NCBI RefSeq assembly: GCF_050948215.1
Contig: NC_135158.1
Coordinates: 5,069,822 to 5,133,821 of the forward strand
DNA length: 64,000 nucleotides
Direction of reading: 5' to 3'
Source of the DNA: Halictus rubicundus
Taxonomy: Eukaryota > Arthropoda > Insecta > Hymenoptera > Halictidae
Both the position numbers and the translations under genes were made by a program. Shown one piece after another: positions 1 to 12,520 of this stretch; positions within the stretch are counted from its first letter, which is position 1, and every line of letters begins with the position of its first letter. The notes under the pieces are model-generated. The model searched no databases and had not been told where the DNA came from. It saw nothing but the letters and a program-made list of their open reading frames with translations.

Positions 1-654
1 ATTAGCAATCGTCACGGTCACTGTTGATCCGATCGACGACGATCATCTGTAACGTCGCAATAAGTTTATTATTTATTTCTAGTGACTCTACGTTCAACGC
101 TAGTAGCAGCAGTTCAAGAAATCGATCTCTTCGATTTTATTAACATTCAGACAGCCTCGAGGATATTGCTTTACAAACAAACGTGGCTGACAGTAATTAT
201 GAACGGCTAAGTTCTGGTTTGGGAGCAGCGTGCGCTTTTCCCAGCTCGGCAGATCGACGCCGACGCCGGCACCGGAGCCCGGAATTAGAGCTTACCTGTC
301 CGTTTCAAAGAGATAGCAGCCGGCACCGACCGCGGCCAAAGCGATAACAGACGCTAGATAAGCGAGCCAAGCTACGACTGATTAAATCGTAGACGAGCGG
401 GGAAAACTCGAGCACGGGTTATCTCCTGTTTATCGGGCCGGACCGTTTCCCGGATTATAATCCGAGGCGGACCGGCTCTGGTGTCTATACGGCTCCGGAA
501 CACCTTGCGTCGGAGAAAATGGCGCTTATATCAGTTCAACGGACCAACAGAATGGCCCCGGATTCGAAAGTCTACAAGCTCGAACCGCTCGGTATCTTGT
601 CGGCTAATTAAAAGTCACTGGGGCGCGTAGATGCACTGTTTCCGATGGTGAAAC

Positions 655-860
655 AGTGTCGTCGCTCTCGAGCAGTTTTATTCAAATGTGCCGTAGACGA
701 TTTTCACGATGTTGCTGGCAGAAGAATTTTATTCAAACGTTGCCACTAGAGAGAGCGGACGATTTTTATGCAAATGCTGTGACTAGTGGATTTTTATTCA
801 AGCGTCGTCACTGGAGAATTTCTATGCACGTTCTCGAAGACTGTTTTGTGAAATGTAGAA
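655..860 (+). repeat. Degenerate tandem array, unit about 28 bp
   Basis: A core like TTTTATTCAAACGTTGCCAC recurs near 676, 699, 726, 762, 791, 819 and 844, at 23-36 bp spacing, with drifting flanks. An open frame of 79 codons runs across it but is a by-product of the repeat. Confidence 0.45.
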
Positions 861-1140
861 GAAGAGAACATCGTCCAGCGATCGTTCGATTATGATTAAG
901 AAGCGAACCTCATCCTCGCGTTCCTCATCGGTTCGCGTGACTAGAAACGGCCTGTACCGTTCGCACGCGATTCATTCTCCGCCGAGGCCGAAGTATGAAG
1001 CGTCGTCTCCAATCGCGCGTAACCGAGAGCCTACAAGCGGTTTTGTTTCGCGCGAATAATTCCATCATCGAAGAGGTCGAGCGAGATGACAGCCGCGGCT
1101 GGTCCAGGCAGCCCATTATTGGGCTCCGTTACGTGTCGAT

Positions 1141-1170
1141 CGAAAAAAAAAAGAAAGAAAAAGAAAAGGA
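1141..1170 (+). repeat. A-rich simple repeat
   Basis: A10 followed by (GAAA)-like units. Confidence 0.8.
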
Positions 1171-1584
1171 GCATCGACGGAGTATAACAGCTCTCGAAAA
1201 GAGGTTTCCAATTTCCGGCACGTGGAAATTGAACGGCGTCCATTACGTTTGGTCCGATTAGCTGGACCACACAGAGGAGCAACCGAGACGCTGATAAGCG
1301 GTGAACTGTTATCAGCGGACGGAATTAACCGGGGAGAACGGCTAAGAAAAGACTTCTACCATGATTCCACGGCGCTTCTTTCGATCCGCTTGTGGATACC
1401 GCGATCCGCTTTTAGAACGCGATCTTTTTAACGCGACGATCCATGATGCGGTCGTTCTTTTGCAACAATAGATTGCACAATCTGACGACGCCGGAGACCC
1501 GTTAGTAAACCGTTGGTAAACAAGAGGCTGACGATCCGAGGGGCTATTCTGGTCTTTGGGTCTGATCGCGATTTTTTTTCTGCA

Positions 1585-1885
1585 AGAAATCAGGAAACTG
1601 TTTCGCATTGATCTTTTGCACACATGGTTCCTACTATTTTGAGCGTATAGTAAATTTTTTTTCAAGCCAAAATACTTAAAAATGTGTGAGTTATACTTCC
1701 TTGAACAAGGCTCTTTCAAAAAGTGTCTGACACGACACTATTTGTGATTTTTTTTTTTAGAGAATTCAGGAGACTGTTTCGAATTGCCTTTTTGCACACA
1801 TGGTTCCTATTTTTTTCAGCATATAGTAAATTTTTTTCAAGCCAAAATACTTGAAAATGTGTGAATTACAGTTGCATAAACGAAA
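1585..1885 (+). repeat. Tandem duplication, period about 177 bp
   Basis: Two neighbouring units share GCACACATGGTTCCTA (1618 and 1795), a TAGTAAATTTTTTTCAAGCC stretch, AAAATACTT and AAATGTGTGA, with a few substitutions. AT-rich and non-coding. Confidence 0.75.
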
Positions 1886-4800
1886 GATCTTTTTCACAAA
1901 TTGAGAGAAACCCTTTTGAAAATGGATATACTTTAAGAAAATGCGATAAAATAGAAATGATTTTTGCCATAGTTTTGGGCCAGTAAATTTTATGAAATGC
2001 CGATTTATCGTGCCACGTTTCGAGCACAGTTGCTCCTTTTTTCGCATAAGTTGGCCAACCGGGTATCGAGCAGACAGACTCCATTAAATTCGTCTGCGGA
2101 TGACGTTTAACGCGAATGCTCGGAATTCCGGCGCTTAAACACACTAATTAAAAACGCACCGATGAGTTCAAGAGCTCGTAACCGTTCGCCTTGAAGGAAA
2201 CGATCTTTCCATTAGCATATTTCCCTCTTTAAATGGAGTTCGCCGTTCGTCGACGTTTTCGATTTTTCGGTGACTCGGGCGATCAGATCGCGATGGTAAT
2301 AATACGCGTCATTTCTTATTTAACGAGAAGCAGACGCTGAAGAATCAACAGGATTTGACGTAATCCAATTATAGTCTGGCTCTTTATTTTATTCCCGCTG
2401 ATGCAACTGAGAATGCCATTCGAGGCATATCGGTTTTTAATTGTCGATACGTGTGTCTGCTATGTACGTTTACGTTTATGCTTACGACACTAAAATATTT
2501 ATTCACCCTTCTCTTTTTAAACATACTGGTACTTAACTAATTATGTAGACCTCACACAATTTATTTGATAAAACAAATACGGAGGCGTTAATTTCTATTT
2601 TTAAATTCGGTATTATATTATTCTATCGATTTGCCAGTAGAAAAATTAATTTTCAAGTCTAAACATATAATTCTCGTGTTAGAGCAGAAACCTTATATCT
2701 TTTCAGTAGTGAAGATTTTATAGACAGCGTGTTTGGAGATGTTCAGAGAGCTTGTCAAAAGCCACAAAGTGAAAAGGACCTAGTGAAAAGGGTCACGAGG
2801 GGGTTTAGGACAGGAAAACCCAATTGGCAGTCTGAAAGAGTGAAGCTACCATTGCGAAACAGTAGGACACACCTGCGAGCATCCTGCCAGGGCACCGCAA
2901 GTGTTCCTGGCCCAGGTTCGGACCACAAGAGCGAGAAGTCTGGCCCGACTAGGCCCGAACCGGCCCGAAACCTGTCGTTCGGGCGGTGGGGGCCAGACCG
3001 ATTGAAAAGCAACTGGGCCCCTTGTCCCTGGCCCAGCGGGGCCTCAGGCCGCTTCTGTTCGCCACGGGAAAGAAGAAGCGGCTGAGAACACGATCCCCTA
3101 GGGTCCCGTGATGCATTCTGAACGAGTGGAGTACCTAAATGCGGCTAATATGGAACAGCACGTAATACGGAGCATCGTAATATCTCCACAAAGAAGTAAC
3201 GAAAGATAATTCTCAAGACAATTATGTCTATTAGCTTCCCAGAACCAATAAATAATCATGCAACAATCCAGCAGCCTCTACTACAAAGGAAATGTTCTTA
3301 GTTGTATAGCGTGCTGAAGGCATGCTAAAGAATATTAGTAGATTGTGAATTTTATGCAATTAAAAGAATCTGAGAATTTTAATGTGCTACGGTCAGCTTG
3401 TTAAAATTATAAAAAGAATAATGGAACTTCTATTTGACTTCTGTGTATTTTGCGAATCCGTACATAGTAGAAATGCATAAATATCGACAGTCTACGTATG
3501 CATACTGCATCCTCTGACCCCAAAAACCATACACACACAGTGATCGCACAACGTCACCTGTGTGACTCACTTTCTCGTGTCCCTCCTCCGAAAACGTCCC
3601 GTTCCCGCTCCGAATTGATGAGAATTTTATACAGACCCCACGCGTTTGGGAAAAGGGTCAAAGGGAAACTCGTCTTCCCTTTCGGGACCTCTTCGAGATC
3701 GTTATCTGGCGTCAGGACTCATTAATATCATGGTGGACGTGTTGGTCGACAACGGTGGCGGCGAGTTCATAGAATTTCAATCAAGACGCACGGTTCATTA
3801 GCTGCTATACACTGTGGCCGCCGAAAGTTCGGCTACAGTAACTGGATTTCAGGCAGAGAGGTGCCATTTCTTGGGTTGCACTCACTCTTTGGACATTTTT
3901 ATTAACTACTGCTTAATGAGCAAACTGTAGAAATATCTTCTGCAATCGTACTACTTTTTGGTACTTTTTGCAATCTTTAAGTAAAAAGGGCGTCTAACAA
4001 GATTAACAATCAGCAAGAATTATTATTTTATTTTTGAAAGAAGTTACAGTAAAACTAAAATGCTGTTTTCTTAGCGAAGCAATTTTAATTGTGCCGAGAA
4101 AAATATGTTCTAAAGCAAATAATGCCGTAAATGAATAATGTCATTTGTATAAAAATTGTAGAAGAATTTTAGGACTCGCTTGCCATTTGAAACATCCAGT
4201 CATACTTCACACCGCAACTATTAGATTATCCGAGCGCAATCGGTTAACGAGTTTTCCAAAAGTTCCCGTGCTTAATTGGCGCCGAACTTTCTACGGTTAG
4301 TGTGCATACACGCATGCGAACGTTGCGAAGTGATATATGATGGAAGATCTCGCCGGCTCGATCCTAAGAGCATTAAATCGACTGCCGGGGCTGGCGAGCA
4401 AGAACAATCAATTACGTTAATTAATTTGAAAGTGTAATGGATCTAGGGGGCGATGAGGCGTCCGATAACAGTTTTAAATCAGCCTCGATGCGACCCGTGC
4501 ACACAACAAGCAAGGTGATCGGACTCCTCCGACCGCTTTGTTATTCAATAATTGATGTTGCGCAACCGGCAGTTTCCTCCGGCGAATCTTTATCGACCAC
4601 AATTTTTCTCCGACCTCCGAGAAGAACTTTCTCTCTGTCTCTGTCGGCGGATCAATGCTTTACAACTTAAGCTTGTGGACGTTGTAATTTATCGAACGAC
4701 CGGGACACGGTAGGATCGTGACTTGTGCGCCGCTGATGCGATGACCTGTAATACTTCTGGCTCTAATAAAATGTAATTACTACACCGCTGATCTTTATGC

Positions 4801-7800
4801 ACAATAAAAATTTTTCTGTGGCAGTTGCGAGACACAGTCGTTTCATGAATACCAACTTTTTCTTTTAACCCCTTGCCTTACGATTTCATTTCACGACTTC
4901 TCTGATCGAAGCGCATTATTCTCGTCTGGTGCTCCAAATACTCATCGATGCAGAATAAAATAATTTGTACTGCCTCGAAATCAATTAAAAATGATCAGGT
5001 TGCTATTACTTAAATTCTGCCAACTTTTACGCACCTTGATTCGATATGAATTTTTATGTTCCGTGATCGTATCAATTTATAATTTTTATATCTTTTTTCC
5101 GGACAAGTTGCTACATCTTGCACAAGGCTCCAGATGCTCGGCAAAAAAAGAGAGAAATCTTTGCTACCCGAAAAAAAAAACCGTGAATCTGAACAGAGAT
5201 CCCCAACGCGCCTAATCAAGTCGCGTCAAATAAAGTCGCCTAACCAATCAATTACGCAGCTCGTAGCGTCAATGAGCTCTATTATTGCGTGACGTTGGAC
5301 AGGAACGAGCTCGTGTCACGCCATTCAAGCGATTTCGAGCGGGTGCGTTACTCGAGATTCGCCGAATTCCGATTGGTGGCTAAATTGGACCTAATTCGCA
5401 ACACACAGCCAATTAATTCCACCAGTGACACTGCAAACATTATTCTTCTCCAAAATACGTAGCTAAACCAGACCCAACGTCCCGAGCAAAGACAATTAAC
5501 CTGTTGACTGCAATGCAATGATAAAACTTTTTTGTTTGTCAAAATGAATCTTTTATGAAACTTTTACCAGCACATTCCTGACACTTTTCCGATTAAAATG
5601 AGTCCAAACGTGACACAATTCGGTGCGCATTTGCTCGTTCAATCCACGATACAGTGGAACCTCTGTTATCCGAACTGATCGAGTGGAGTTACAAGTGTTC
5701 GGTTAATAACATACGAATTAGCTACGCAAGGTTAGATTACATTGTTACTATACAGAATGTTCATGGATTGTTTCAATAATGGAAAATTGAGACATCCTCG
5801 GATTCACGTCATGTTTGGACTCGTATTACTCAGAAAAGTGTAACGAATACGTTGGCAAACATTTCATACAGCTAATTTTGTGTCATATTATTTCTCCTTG
5901 CTTTTGTGGGGGTGCGTTTTGCAGTAGTGGGGATAAATTGTTCACGGATACCGTTTACATCTCTTTCGCACCTGTCAAGACATTATTCTAACTGGCAATA
6001 ATAGTTGGGAATTGTCACCCCGTGCTCCGCAGCTTTCCTTGACCCTCGCGCCAGGGCTAAATACATCGAACGGAGCAGCGAGGGGCCTGTTGGGGCCTGT
6101 CTTGTCACGCTGGTACACGAGAATAGAGGCGGAGGGTGGAGCGCGAGACGAACACCAGTCCTACCAGTCTCGTCTGGGACATCCATTCTGAGAAACCTGC
6201 CGAGTTAATAGCCGATCTACCCGCCGGAGTAGGAAGTCCGACCGTTGGCCTCTCTTCTCTCGAGAATGGCCCCGCGAATCCCGGCCTCCCTAATTCCCCG
6301 TGTGCGCCGGATATCTCGGCGCTCTCTTCTCTCGGCTCTCTCGGTTCCGTCCCGATTAAACCAGTTTTTGCGGCGGACGCGTTTCACGCGCGCCCGCGGA
6401 CTCTTTAATTCCGAGCATTATCGCCGGAGCTCATCTGGCATCTTCTGGCGAGACGCTCGCGAGATCCACGGATCTGCTCCCGCTTCGCTGAAATGGGAAA
6501 CTGAAGGGCAACGCACGGCCCCTATCCGGCACGCATCGGTTTCAGCTCGGCTTTCAAGGATTCCCGGACCACAGCACTCGAAATACTGGAATTCTACTGT
6601 ATTAGGCTGTTCCATACGAAACATTTTCGGATAATGGAAACCTTTCAATTCTTTTACAATTCTTTAAATCATCAAGATGCACACATTAGAATAAGCACCC
6701 GACGAAGTCTAAATTATAACTCCTACAATTTTAGGTGATTTGACTTCAAAAAATTTGATCGTACAGTCTAAATGATAGAAAACATGTATGCAAAACCTCA
6801 ATGCAAAACAGTCGTCCGATTTCTTTAGAAAAATTTGCAAACAAGGCCTGCAAGTGGAACACGAGGATTAAACGAAAAACATCGTAAATTACTGTTACAC
6901 AGATGTTCGTTCGAGGGTGTCGTTAATAACAAACACAGGCAGTTAATTTTTAGCGAAACAGGAACACCGTGAGTTCAAATGACAGGGTACTATTCGAGAC
7001 GCTGCAGGGGGTTGGTACGCAACTCCCATAAAAACGAGAATTTAAGGACCTCGAGTCTTTTAATTGCATGACCATCGCTTGGGCCATTTTTTACGCAGTG
7101 ACGGTGAACCCGTACATTAATAAGCACGATAACAGGTTCAATTTCTATACCCTAAATTTCATATAAAATATAAAATTCGAGTAGCTTCTTCCCTTTCCAT
7201 AGGCCCCGTCCTTCTAATGTAAACTCGATTTGCAATTCTATGAAACGTTTGCAGGGAATAAATTCTTCCAGTAACAGTGATAAAGTCGGCAGGAACGCGC
7301 AGATGACAGTGACGGAATTGTCGCGCGATTCAAAAGTATACTGGGGGGAGAGAAACCGCCGCACAGCATAGTCCGAGCAAGACGCATAGCACTCGAACCG
7401 TTTCACATGGAATGTCATGATCGCATTCACGTCCCGCTCCCTCTCATGCTATCAATCTCTCCCGATACTTCTCAGTCGTGGCGACGACTGTTAAGAACAG
7501 CCAGCCAATGAAATCCGATACACCTCTGTCTATAAACACGCTGCAACAGACCGTGCACCTAGATAAGGAGCAACAACGCCATTCTCGTTGCGGTTCCAAT
7601 TTCCTCATCATCCTCGGTTTCTGAATTTCATCATTCTCCGCCCCGTTCGTTCGCTCGTCTCCGAATTTCTACATCTCCACTTATCTCACACGGTTGAACC
7701 GTGAGTTCGCGAGTTTTTATCTGAAGCTGGCGACTTCGCAAACTTTCCAACGTTCTTTCAACATTCAAGAAGAAACCAAAGAGACTGGAATACCCACCCA

Positions 7801-8049
7801 CGGAAGTTTGAACAGACCTCGAAACAGCTCGGCACAATTATCGTTCCAAGGCTGTTCTCTTCGGGCTCTTTAAAGGAGCCTCGAGACGCGGTAATTGGTT
7901 TTGGAATTACACTGGGTGCAAATTGTAGATTATACCTCGTGTTTGCAAAACCCTTGAGCTACACTTTAAAGCGAGGCTCTGTTTTTTAACGATTCTGATT
8001 CAAAATAGACTGCCTGAAAGAACATTGGCTTCTAAGATAGCGGGAGCAA
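1886..8049. other. Non-coding stretch
   Basis: No exon could be supported. A GC-rich island at 2,740-3,110 holds several GGCCCGA repeats. 3,300-5,600 is AT-rich. 6,000-6,640 is GC-richer with long chance frames. The palindromic repeat at 5545 is the only element recognised. Confidence 0.5.
5545..5870. repeat. Palindromic dispersed repeat, full-length copy
   Basis: Two arms of about 80-120 bp in inverted orientation. The left arm (5545-5680) runs from ATGAAACTTTTACCAGCACA to a pogo/Tigger-like end CAGTGGAACCTCTGTTATC preceded by TA. The right arm (5792-5870) ends GTTGGCAAACATTTCATAC. An inner inverted pair (GTTATCCGAAC and GTTCGGTTAATAAC) closes the hairpin. No coding capacity is visible, so it is a non-autonomous (MITE/foldback-like) element. 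Confidence 0.65.
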
Positions 8050-8730
8050 ACGAGCCACGCCCACTCAGAGCTCTCTTCGCAAAGAGAAAACAAAATAGAT
8101 GGCTCTTTTAACTATTTTATGTCGTTTCACAGTTCTTTACGTTTATTGCAACTTGAGCATGAAAATCAACACTCTGAACCAATCACGGACATATTCTGAA
8201 CTATACACGCCCGCCGAAAGTACTTTACCTTAAGGAAAGTGAAATGATTTGTCCCATTTCAGGAAAATCAATGACTTGGCAAGCACTGGCGTGAATATAG
8301 TTTGCCCTATGAGACAATGACCTGGCGGCTCTCTCCACAGAAGTGGACGGCGAGTCCACGCCCACTTAGAGCATTCTAACCACGCCTACTCAGAGAAAAT
8401 AAAGTATCCCTTCCTCTGTCGTCGACATTGTCAAGTTTGAAAGATTTAGAGTTACTCCTGCACCTTCCACACAAGTATACAACACAGCCACGCCTACTCT
8501 GAGCATTCTAACCACGCCCACTCACAGAACACAAAACACATATATCTTCTTTTACCACAAGCAATGTTAAATTAAAATGTCAAACAAAATATATTCTTCG
8601 GAGCCTGACATTGTCAAGTGTGAATGATTTAGAGCCAATCCTGCTCCTTCCACAGAAGTCCGCAACAAAGCCACGCCCGCTCAGAGCACTCTATCCACGC
8701 CCACTCACAGAAAATACACTACATCTTCTT
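8050..8730 (+). repeat. Interspersed array of CCACGCCYACTCAGAG motifs
   Basis: The motif CCACGCCCACTCAGAGC or a near variant occurs near 8062, 8353, 8380, 8489, 8514, 8672 and 8699. Three sites are doublets 25-27 bp apart, separated by CATTCTAA-like spacers. Longer units around them also repeat: a ...GACATTGTCAAGT(T/G)TGAA(A/T)GATTTAGAG block occurs near 8430 and 8605, followed by CCTTCCACA and CACGCC. Confidence 0.65.
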
Positions 8731-11700
8731 CTATCGCAGATAATGTCCAATTTTCGACACCTACAGACAAAATCAAGTGCCCCAGACCGCTGCCCCACGG
8801 GGCAATCCAGAGCTCCCAGGGCCCACAATTGCCCCAGACCCTGTTTTCATAAGTTTCGTTAAAGAATCAGTTCCAGTTATGAACTTTGGAGAGGAATGAT
8901 GGATTTCCGAGATTTAAATGGATCTCGAGGCGCACGATTATCAAAGGCAGGCGGATTCGCGGCCTCGGCGGGCCTTTATCGGCGCGCAGTTATCGAGATT
9001 CATAGATCGATAACGGTGACCTATAATAACAGCCGCGAAGTATCGGTATCGCAACGGAGATCGCGTGGGACCTCGAATCGACGCCGGAGCCAGCCGGAAT
9101 ATCGAACTTCCAAACGTTCGTGGCGGTTATGTAACCCGGCTGGAACACGTCGAGCGTGTCTGCGAGCCTCCTTACGAAACGCTCGCTGAAATTTCCACGT
9201 TCCCCTAATCGTTTCATTCATGATCCCCGCTCGGTCGAATGGCAATTAACACTCGCAGCTCGTGCCGTTACGCGATCGGCCGTCGTCGAGCCTTTTTAGG
9301 CTCACACCTTGTCAATGTGGCATTCAAAACTCCATTCTGTGCCCTTTGCTTTCCAGACACTTATCCTGGATTTAAACATTTAAAGCATACCTGCCTCCCT
9401 GTCTCTTTTAGAGAACTTTTGTATTCATAATTTTACAAAACTAGTGCCATTTCCATTCTGTTCTTGAAAGAATTTTTATACGATTTCACGCTAGGAAACG
9501 TAAAGTAAAGACATTGGGCCAATGTATACATTAGTTCATCTAATATCTGATTTGTTTCTGAGAACACGATTAGCTCAAACAATTGTCCAATATTTTTCAC
9601 AACACAGTCCAACCCAATACTCGTGTTTCAAAAACAACGTGGCAACACGACCGACGGTAAATTACAAGTGACACTTTAACGCCACAAAGGATAAAGGAAG
9701 AAAATGGCTGAAAGAAAGCTGACTCCCCGGTCCAAGAGGACCCGTACAGTCTTAAATAACGCCGAGGGGTGGCGGAAAAAGAAAGAACAGGGGACACAGC
9801 CAAAAGAGAAACAGTCCAAGCAGGAAGTCGGAGAAACAGGATCCCGGTTCGCGGTTACGCGAAAGAAAATCTGCGCGCGATGAATGATGGCGAGCGTTTC
9901 GAGCGAGTTACGGTAACTGGCTCCCTGACTTCGGAGAAAGACCGAGCTGAATGATTTAATTTGTACGACTGGTCCACGCTCGATTCGCAATCTGTCACGG
10001 GCTGTCCGGTCCCATTGATTGCGACATAAATCTCGCCGGACACGTATTTCTGTCCGAACAACAGGTTCCTCCGCGCAGGACAACGTTGTTTGAATAGATC
10101 CTCGCAAGGGGCCGTGGATCCTCGGCAAACAAAACCGAGACTCTCCGTTATACAAACGCACGAATGGCTCCGGTTTGAACCGTGCTACCTGATGTTCAGC
10201 CAGCAGGACGTCTTTGAGTCCATTGAAAAGGAAGATCGAAAGGAATTTTGTCCGCAGCGTCCAAAAATTGATGATCAGGTTCGTTTACATCTTTATGCGA
10301 ATTTAAGGTTCAAGGGCTCGTTCTTTGGAACAGAGAATGCGTGGAATTTCCCTGATTTAAATGAGAATGTTTGAAAATGAAACGTGTGTAAGAGAAGGGG
10401 GCGACGTGAAAATTTACGATATCGATTTTAACGTCGCACGTTATTGATTTATGCTACAAGCTGCACGCCGCCAGGGGCAATCCAAATTGTATAACTGCGA
10501 ATAAATTATTATTAACTAGTCTTACCATTTAAAAAAAGGACAACTGTCTATGCAGCTGCTGCAGACTAATGTCTTCTACACGAGGCAGACAATTTTTATA
10601 AAAGTGCTCAGTCTAGTGGCGAGTAAATTATTTTGAAATAGAGAAACCACAGTTCCTCGAACGAACGCTTTTCCTTAGCGACAAAAATAAACCGATGTGT
10701 CACCGCCTTCATGACAACCCGTAAAAATGTGCACCGATGCAAAAATCGACAATGCACATACCGGCGATAACAGAGTTCGAACGAGAGAGTCGAACGATTC
10801 CGTATCGCGAAGGGTGCCGATAAGAATCTGAGCTGGGTAAACAGTTGAAAAATCCGAGACGGATAAACGAGAAATCGGATGCCGATCGATGATGACCCGA
10901 TTCCGTCTTTCATCCGCGACGCCCGGTCACCGAACGGAGGTGTAACCGGACGTCGAAGGTGAGAACAGGATGAACCGATGTGCCAAGAGACAGCCCGGGT
11001 CTCATTGTCTTGCAATAGGACACGTGGGTTTCACGATCGTCCGGGAATCCTTTCCAGAGAGCGCGGTGAACGCTTCTCGCGATCGACAACGCTTGTCGAT
11101 CCTCGGGCCTTGATTCATCGACGAGCACCGAGGCCCGAACAGGCCCGACTAGTACCGTAACGTTGTATTTTCAATGAAGCTCTCCCGGTTAGTTCCTGTC
11201 GATGACGCGCGCCGTGAACGCATCCATTAAAAATACGTGTGGGTCGGTTGTCGATCGGCAACCGGTCGCCATTTTGCAATTCGAGCCGCGATTGTCCGGG
11301 CTTATCCAATGATACCGTGGATAAATTGAATACGATTGTAAACTTGCTTTCCTGCTTGCTTTGCTATCAATTACGATTCAGAAGATATTTTCCGTATTGT
11401 GTTTTCAGAATAAAGTTTATTCTAAAAATCACCAAAAAACAAAGTACAGTCTCAATAAACTGCAGCAACGCAGAAATTTATTTCCTTTCTTTTGTTTCGT
11501 TGCTTGCCTTCACTGTCAAATGTTTTATTTGAAATGCAGCTCACCTACTTCACAAAATATTAAAACAATTTATTAGGAGAAAATGATGCAGTCTGTGAAT
11601 ATTACACTAACGACTAATGACTGTATTGTTGTATGTTTCTCTTACTCATTTTCGTTATAAAACAGTATAAAGTGGTCTTTCATACTTGTGACGTGCTAAA

Positions 11701-11986
11701 AATCAGTCTAAAGGCCTCGAAACGGCCGCCAAAAAGACCACTCCCAAAAAACCATACGAAAACTTGCTAATTTGAAAAAAAAATCTCACTAAGTATCGAA
11801 CGAACCGTTTCGAATCGGCATGAGTAAAGTAGGCCGCGAAGATCTGCTGTCGCTTAGAAATCGATCAGAAAAAAGGAAGTCCGATCGGTCACGAAAATAA
11901 TGATCGCCTATCGGCGAGCGTTCTGTCACGCTCCAAAAAGCAAGCGTCAATTACGCCATTTAATTGGGTGCAACAGGTGGCCTGCC

Positions 11987-12010
11987 GGCTGGCTGGCTGG
12001 CTGGCTAGCT
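11987..12010 (+). repeat. (GGCT)n microsatellite
   Basis: About six GGCT units, the last with one substitution (AGCT). Confidence 0.85.
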
Positions 12011-12192
12011 GACTGCGGCAGCGTTTCATGCGGCTGCCCCTTTTTCGAAATAATAAGTTTCCTGGGAACCTGTCGGACGCGCGCGCTCCGAAAACGGAAG
12101 CGGCCGGTTCCACTTCGTCGCTGAGGCGCGCGACTCCTTGTCTACGCGACCAGTTTTCCGCCATTGCGCACGCCGGGGCCATTTTCGTCGCA

Positions 12193-12520
12193 ACGTCGCA
12201 GAACTTTTGATAAAACCGAGCTAGAAGGTCGAAACTTTCTTTAAATTGTAGTGGAACTGTTCGAGTACAAGGGAAAAACAAACAGTAAGATAAACACGGT
12301 CGAGTAAAAAATAAAAACTTTTTTCTTAACATGCTACAAACCTCTTCTTATAGATTTTGACACGCTGAATCTGAATCTGGTCACAGAATTTGTCTAGAAA
12401 CAACGGAGTTTGGATTGAACGAGATGATAACCACGTAACAGGACCATTTGACCATTTCCGTGACGAAGTCGTAGAACTTTTTGAGCGGTGAAACTTTGTT
12501 CAAATTGTAGCGGAAGTGTA
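12193..12520 (+). repeat. Pair of related segments about 275 bp apart
   Basis: CGCAGAACTTTTGATAAAAC...CTTTAAATTGTAGTGGAACTG near 12198 and CGTAGAACTTTTTGAGCGG...TTCAAATTGTAGCGGAAGTG near 12470 are diverged copies of one roughly 60-bp sequence. Confidence 0.4.
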
